A stretch of DNA of 64,000 bases from positions 434,001-498,000 of the forward strand of contig JBMNGO010000001.1 in the NCBI GenBank assembly GCA_050949885.1. The letters are read 5' to 3'. The position numbers and the translations under genes were made by a program. The DNA comes from JBMNGO01 sp050949885 (GTDB lineage: Bacteria; Bacillota; Syntrophomonadia; Syntrophomonadales; Syntrophomonadaceae). Shown here piece by piece: positions 59,604 to 64,000 of the stretch (position 1 is the stretch's first letter; every line of letters begins with the position of its first letter). The notes below the pieces were generated by a model that saw only the letters and a list, made by a program, of their open reading frames with translations, searched no databases and was not told the DNA's origin.

Positions 59604-61156
59604 GGTGCGTCCGCCTTCTTTTTCCCGTTTTCCTCATCATAGCCTGATGGCAAATACTCCTTAAGCCCCAGTTCAGCCAGCCTCATCATAGCTTCCGACA
59701 CCTCAGCATCAACCAACAGCTTCCCCTTGGACAGGAAAAGCACCCTCTGACAGCAGGAAACAACCAAATCAGGTTCGTGACAGACCATCAAAGTGATTCC
59801 CCCCCGCCTGCGGTGTTGCTGGATAGCAGCCCTGAGCAGGTCAACCCGGTCATGATCCTGCCCCACCAGTGGCTCATCCAGGATTAGGATGGCGGGAGAA
59901 TAAGCCAGTACGGATACTAAAGTGAGTCTCTTTTTTTCACCCAGACTCAGTGTAAAGGGATTCTTCTCCCGGTATGGGTCCAGTTCAAACTCCTGCAGCA
60001 ACTGATCAACCTTATCCCTGATCTCCTGGTCGGTGTTCTGGGATAAAAAACGTGAAGGCAGTTCTGCTTCTTCAAAAACAGTGTTGGCAAAGATCTGATG
60101 ATGGGGATTTTGAAAAGCAAAGCCCAATTGCCGGGCGCGTCGGGAGACCTTCTCCTGGGTAATGTCTTTTCCCTGCAAACTGATGGTACCCTGCCGCAGC
60201 TTATGCACCCCCAGGATGGCCTGCAACAGAGTAGTCTTGCCGCTCCCGTTATCTCCCATAATAGCAATAGTCTCTCCCGAACTGGCACTGAAACTGATCC
60301 CTGAAATAACATCTCTTTCCCCGTAACCAGCGGCAAGATTATTGACCGAAAGAATCAGTGGCCTTTCTGACCGGTTTTCCATTTTATTACTGCTTGGGGG
60401 CAGCTGGCCGACTCTGCTCGGGTTGGTTTTCCTCCACTGAGAAACTAGTCTTTGGTGAGATAGAGGAGACTCGCTCTCCGCGACAATTTTCCCTTTGTCC
60501 ATTATGAGCAAACGGTCCGATATGGGCAGCAGGCGTTCCAAACGATGCTCCAAGATAATAATAGCTGCTGCCTGCTTCTCTTTTAATCTGATTAGTGTTT
60601 CTAAGACTTCCTTGGTACAGGAAGGATCCAAATTAGCTGTAGGCTCATCCAGGATAAGGAGGGAAGGGTTCATGGCCAGAACGGAGGCAATGGCCACCCG
60701 CTGTTTTTCGCCGCCGGAAAGGGTATGGACTTTCCTGTCCAATAGATCCCAGGCTCCCACTGCTCCTAAGGCTAGACGAACCCGTTCTTTTATTTCTTCA
60801 GCAGGTATACAGAGATTTTCCGACCCAAAGGCTACCTCATCCCTTACTGTAAGGGTGCAAAGCTGGGCTTCCGGATCCTGCTGCACCAGTCCAACAATGC
60901 CGGAAAGGCCTCCAGTGGGAAAATCCCTGGTATTCTTGCCCTGAATAAGGATATCGCCCTTCATTGTCCCGTCAAAAGCATGGGGAATAAAACCTGCCAG
61001 GCACAAGGCCAAGGTAGATTTGCCACAACCGCTGGGCCCGGTAATAGTAATAAACTCCCCCGGATAAACCTTAAGATTAATCCCTGCCAATGACGGTGCA
61101 GAAGCATGGCTATATGTAAAATGTAATTCCTGAATGTCCACAGTCGGTTCCGCCAT
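59600..61156 (-). CDS. ECF transporter double ATPase (YkoD-like)
   Basis: A 518-residue fusion of two ATPases. First: GPSGCGKSTLALCLAGFIP, LSGGEKQRVAIASVLAM, LLILDEPTANLDP. Second: GDNGSGKTTLLQAILGV, LSLGEKKRLTLVSVLAY, ILILDEPLVGQDHD. Two fused domains on one chain are typical of the YkoD branch of ECF transporters. ATG 61156 has GAAGGAA 7 bases upstream; the frame extends to 61228 without a site. Confidence 0.92.
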   Translation of the reverse strand: MAEPTVDIQELHFTYSHASAPSLAGINLKVYPGEFITITGPSGCGKSTLALCLAGFIPHAFDGTMKGDILIQGKNTRDFPTGGLSGIVGLVQQDPEAQLCTLTVRDEVAFGSENLCIPAEEIKERVRLALGAVGAWDLLDRKVHTLSGGEKQRVAIASVLAMNPSLLILDEPTANLDPSCTKEVLETLIRLKEKQAAAIIILEHRLERLLPISDRLLIMDKGKIVAESESPLSHQRLVSQWRKTNPSRVGQLPPSSNKMENRSERPLILSVNNLAAGYGERDVISGISFSASSGETIAIMGDNGSGKTTLLQAILGVHKLRQGTISLQGKDITQEKVSRRARQLGFAFQNPHHQIFANTVFEEAELPSRFLSQNTDQEIRDKVDQLLQEFELDPYREKNPFTLSLGEKKRLTLVSVLAYSPAILILDEPLVGQDHDRVDLLRAAIQQHRRRGGITLMVCHEPDLVVSCCQRVLFLSKGKLLVDAEVSEAMMRLAELGLKEYLPSGYDEENGKKKADAP

Positions 61157-61314
61157 AATAGATTCCTTCAAGATATTTCCTTTCTCATGGTATAACGATA
61201 CAGTACTACGGGAATGCCTGGCTGGCAAGGAGAAAAGCCAATGCCGTTACAGTCCCCCGACCAATCCCTAAAGGGACTATAGCTCTGTAGAAAAGGCTTT
61301 CTCATTTTCTAAAC

Positions 61315-62394
61315 CTATTCTACAATAATCTTATGTACCATCTTGACCCAGTATCCTCCCTCATAGTTGCCGGCAATGAGACGAAGCATATCACCTTCAT
61401 GTATCAGGAGTAGCTTATCGTCGTTTAACACAGCTTGCAGATCAAATTCCACTGCATATCCGTCAGTGGCCAGGACCCGCAGTCTCTTGGCACCATCCCA
61501 AGGCGCAGCTTTTTCCACAATGGACTTTAAAGGAATCCCTGTATAATCCTGTTCAGGTACGTGGCTAACCTGCCCTTTTAATTCAGCCCTTACGGTAGTT
61601 TCGTACTGGCCAAAGTCGGATAGCTGAAAAGAAAGAGGATGCTCTACTGCCCCTTCTATCTGACAGCGAGGAGCCATCCAGGGTGGTTCAAATACCACAG
61701 CAAAATAATAAACCGCTCCGATAGATAATAACCCTACCAGGAGGGCAGTAAAAGCTATCCTCACGGAAGGGAGGGCTTTTTTTCTGGAAGCTGTTATGGT
61801 TGTTGCAGCAGCTTCCTCTTCAGAAGCACCAGAAATACGGATAGGCCTCGCCTGCAGGACTATTTCCAGAACATTGTAGCCCAGGCTCCCTGCCAGAAGA
61901 ACACCGGAAACAAAGGCTATCAAACCAATGAACAAAAGATAAGTCAAAGGGGCACCTGAGAAGTATAGGAGTTGAAAAATAAATACATTGGACGCAGCAG
62001 CAATACCCCCGGCCAGCATAAATGTACCCATATGGTATTTTCTGGCCGCCAGTATTACAATATCCACCATCAGTCCCTGTATCAAAGAGACAACGATAAT
62101 GGCAACCCCATGGGTGCTGCCGGTCAGCAGCTCAACCACACCTTTGAGCAAGCCCGCAGCTGTAGCAGCACCCGGCCTTCTTACCAGTCCGGCCACCAGA
62201 ATAAACCAAAAGACGTGCAGACCCGAGACGAATTGCCCGGCACCGAAAGGGACGCCAAAAATCCGGTTCAAAAGATTGCCCAGGTATCCTACATAGGTGC
62301 TCATTACTCCTCCGATCCCGCTTAAAATGGCAATTATAAGCAGGTCCCGGTTGCTCAGGTAATATTTGTTACGGCCATTATTTTTCCCTGCCAA
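61315..62394 (-). CDS. ECF S component (YkoE-like) fused to a molybdopterin-oxidoreductase-like domain
   Basis: A 359-residue protein. Residues 15-185 form a substrate-binding membrane component with six segments (FGVPFGAGQFVSGLHVFWFILVAGLVRRPGAATAAGLLKGVVELLTGSTHG resembles YkoE). After a further membrane segment (FTALLVGLLSIGAVYYFAVVF), residues 235-359 resemble the sulfite-oxidase/molybdopterin-binding fold (YTGIPLKSIVEKAAPW, VLATDGYAVEFDL, YEGGYWVKMVHKIIV) but lack the Cys that holds the cofactor. Start TTG 62394, GAGG 7 bases upstream. The extra domain probably sits outside the cell as an accessory ligand-binding module (inference). Confidence 0.8.
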   Translation of the reverse strand: MAGKNNGRNKYYLSNRDLLIIAILSGIGGVMSTYVGYLGNLLNRIFGVPFGAGQFVSGLHVFWFILVAGLVRRPGAATAAGLLKGVVELLTGSTHGVAIIVVSLIQGLMVDIVILAARKYHMGTFMLAGGIAAASNVFIFQLLYFSGAPLTYLLFIGLIAFVSGVLLAGSLGYNVLEIVLQARPIRISGASEEEAAATTITASRKKALPSVRIAFTALLVGLLSIGAVYYFAVVFEPPWMAPRCQIEGAVEHPLSFQLSDFGQYETTVRAELKGQVSHVPEQDYTGIPLKSIVEKAAPWDGAKRLRVLATDGYAVEFDLQAVLNDDKLLLIHEGDMLRLIAGNYEGGYWVKMVHKIIVE

Positions 62395-62449
62395 TGTTCA
62401 TCCTCACTCCACTCCTAATGCCAGCTTGCCTGGGCCGGCCTGGTATCGG

Positions 62450-63007
62450 TTAATCAATACTAATTTTCACTACATTGCGCACCCAGTAGGGTTTATTCAC
62501 ATCACCAGGTTCTCTTTGCCCCACCACTAACTGCAGCGGATTCCCATCCCGTTCATCATATTCATATCCATTCTCCTCCCAGGCCAGAATCATCTTATAA
62601 TGGGTATGGGGATTCTGCTCGTCAATATAATCATCCCTCTTAACATCTTCCAACATATATTCCACCGTATAGCCATCCTCAGCTATAAAACTGACTCTTG
62701 ATGCATCATCTGTCAAACTCACCTTTGCACTCAATAGATACCATACCCATATACCCTTGAAATGAGTATATGCTTTAGTTCCATATGAATTGATGGAAAA
62801 GTATTCAGCTTCAACTATACCCTCTTCCAGGGACTTCAATTCCTCCACAGAAAAGAGCACACTTTCCTTTACACCCTTCCCTTCAACAAGAAGAGAATTA
62901 GGGGGTACTTCCCTGGGTGATTCACATCCTATCCCTAAACAGCATGTAATCCACAATAATAAGGCAATAATTGCTGTTCTTGCCCTGCTTTGACAATTGC
63001 CCCGCAT
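62450..63007 (-). CDS. Lipoprotein with molybdopterin-oxidoreductase-like domain
   Basis: A 185-residue lipoprotein: signal peptide with lipobox LGIGC, then a domain of the same type as the C-terminal part of the neighbouring S component (HFKGIWVWYLLSAKVSL, FIAEDGYTVEYMLEDVKRDDYI, PYWVRNVVKISI). It likely captures a ligand for the ECF transporter. GGGGGG lies 8 bases before the ATG. No cofactor-binding Cys seen in the domain. Confidence 0.75.
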   Translation of the reverse strand: MRGNCQSRARTAIIALLLWITCCLGIGCESPREVPPNSLLVEGKGVKESVLFSVEELKSLEEGIVEAEYFSINSYGTKAYTHFKGIWVWYLLSAKVSLTDDASRVSFIAEDGYTVEYMLEDVKRDDYIDEQNPHTHYKMILAWEENGYEYDERDGNPLQLVVGQREPGDVNKPYWVRNVVKISID

Positions 63008-63043
63008 CCTAGATGCCCCCCGGTTTCTTCAAAATCTTAAAAG

Positions 63044-63082
63044 GTAGCTTTAGCATCGGGCATAACCCTTTGCTAAAGCTAC
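63044..63082 (-). terminator. Terminator after the SLH protein gene
   Basis: GTAGCTTTAGCA and TGCTAAAGCTAC form a perfect 12-pair stem with a 15-base loop; on the minus strand CTTTTAAGATTTTG follows. It separates the SLH gene from the lipoprotein/ECF genes, or lets only part of the transcript through. Confidence 0.75.
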
Positions 63083-63163
63083 TAAGCAAAACTATTGACC
63101 CGCCCATAATGCCATGGCAGTAATACCCGCCGTTAGGCCTTTTTTCCCGCATGCCGGGAGGTT

Positions 63164-64000
63164 TTATCTAACCTGTAGCCCGCTTACAATTGCCTTTGCA
63201 GCCTCGGCTCTGGTGGTAGTCCCCTGGGGGCGTATGGTATTATCGGGATATCCGTTCATAACACCCTTGGCCACGGCTGTGGAAAGGCTTTCCCTTGCCC
63301 AGGAGGAAATACTTGTGCTGTCTGCAAAAGAAAGCTCAGACATGACCGGAGTCAGTTGGGCAGCTTTTACAATCATTACCGCCAACTGCTCCCGGGTAAT
63401 AATATCATCAGGCCCAAAGGTACTGGCATCATAGCCATTGACGATTCCATAATAGGCTGCAGTGGCTATGCTCTCCCGAGCCCAGTGTTGCTCCGTATCT
63501 GCAAACACTTTTCCTCTTTGGGGCTCCAGTGCAAAGGCTTTTACCAGTATGGTGGCAAATTCCGCCCTGGTTATGGTCTTATCCGGCTTAAAAGTGCCAT
63601 CCGGATAACCTTCTATGGCTCCTGCAGCTATCAAAGCTTTGATGCTGTCCTCTGCCCAATGGCCGGAAATATCAGCCAATACTGGCTTTTCTGATTTTTC
63701 TTGTACCATCACGGCAAATCGGGTGAAGTGGTTTACCTTTACAGTTATGCTATTGCCCGAGATAGTACCCCCCAGATTGATCCACTGCTGCTTATTCTCA
63801 TCATAATAATAGACAGCCGGGGTCTCTCCAGGTTTGAGCTGCTTAGGATCAAAGGTGAGGGTTATGGTAACATCCTCAGCAAAACTATAGCCCTTCTGCC
63901 CACCTACACTGAATTCATAAACTGTGCCAGCGATGCGGAATCCTGCCGGTACTTCAGGTATGGCAGAAACTCTCTCCACTTTGACCTCTACTTTTTCGGT
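63164..64000 (-). CDS. SLH-anchored surface protein, C-terminal part (5' end beyond window)
   Basis: The frame is open to the right edge (…EKVEVKVERVSA), so the GTG at 63979 is not a real start. An immunoglobulin-like/DUF-type region (FRIAGTVYEFSVGGQKGYSFAEDVTITLTFDPKQL..., VYYYDENKQQWINLGGTISGNSITVKVNHFTRFAVM) is followed by three SLH modules (DISGHWAEDSIKALIAAGAIEGYPDGTFKPDKTITRAEFATILVKAF; FADTEQHWARESI; FADSTSISSWARESL). It binds the wall polymer at the cell surface. It may deliver substrate to the ECF system downstream; that link is inference. Confidence 0.88.
   Translation of the reverse strand, partial: TEKVEVKVERVSAIPEVPAGFRIAGTVYEFSVGGQKGYSFAEDVTITLTFDPKQLKPGETPAVYYYDENKQQWINLGGTISGNSITVKVNHFTRFAVMVQEKSEKPVLADISGHWAEDSIKALIAAGAIEGYPDGTFKPDKTITRAEFATILVKAFALEPQRGKVFADTEQHWARESIATAAYYGIVNGYDASTFGPDDIITREQLAVMIVKAAQLTPVMSELSFADSTSISSWARESLSTAVAKGVMNGYPDNTIRPQGTTTRAEAAKAIVSGLQVR

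Noticed and set aside
1..64000. rRNA or tRNA genes, prophage, integron or replication origin
   Set aside because: No sequence with the expected conserved blocks was recognised anywhere in the window.

Overview
The window reads like a chromosome segment of an anaerobic, endospore-lineage Firmicute, most likely a syntrophic fatty-acid oxidiser close to Syntrophomonas. This is inferred from gene content: a MaoC hydratase/crotonase pair, an electron-bifurcating Hdr-Flx operon, selenoprotein genes, reverse rubrerythrin, SigI/RsgI, PdaA, a Re-citrate-synthase-type operon, and a pcrA-ligA-gatCAB block. No rRNA, tRNA or CRISPR array was seen.

Layout. 1-4.0 kb: a beta-oxidation-type gene pair (crotonase, cut by the left edge, and MaoC hydratase) diverges from NAD kinase. 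Both sides carry sigma-54 (-24/-12) promoters, and a sigma-54 activator gene lies next door. 4.4-7.4 kb: a membrane protein, then a surface-protein locus on the minus strand made of a broken SipW-type signal peptidase and an Ig-repeat protein, headed by two tandem c-di-GMP-I riboswitches, each with its own terminator. 7.8-8.9 kb: PadR/HAAS pair. 9.2-16.5 kb: a seven-gene hdrC-hdrB-hdrA-flxD-flxC-flxB-flxA operon. hdrA and flxD (mvhD) are each interrupted by an in-frame UGA exactly where the families have a conserved Cys, and each UGA is followed by a SECIS-like hairpin, so both are best read as selenoproteins. The operon has a consensus sigma-54 promoter and two upstream palindromes.

16.8-26 kb: HAD protein, YiiX-like peptidase, PdaA-type deacetylase, MerR regulator, acetate-type (GPR1/FUN34/YaaH) transporter, a wall amidase-like protein, a hybrid histidine kinase, DegV and MetF. 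26.8-31.1 kb: icd, aconitase-type small and large subunits and a homocitrate/Re-citrate synthase, probably a route to 2-oxoglutarate. 31.2-40.4 kb: gatB, gatA, gatC, DUF554, DegV, ligA, pcrA. 40.4-49.4 kb: gate-domain membrane proteins, DUF1287, Smr, Hsp20, an intact IS256-family element with 8-bp target duplication, RsgI/SigI and an SLH/YcdB protein. 49.6-57.6 kb: gldA, a YtrA-type ABC operon, a NitT/TauT-type ABC transporter and reverse rubrerythrin. 57.9-64 kb: a YkoEDC-like ECF transporter whose S component is fused to a molybdopterin-oxidoreductase-like domain, a lipoprotein with a similar domain, and an SLH surface protein that runs off the right edge.

How it may fit together (inference): sigma-54 promoters link acyl-CoA hydration, NADP supply and the NADH-linked Hdr-Flx complex, suggesting one activator co-ordinates carbon and electron flow. 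The second theme is envelope biology: three surface proteins, one under c-di-GMP control.
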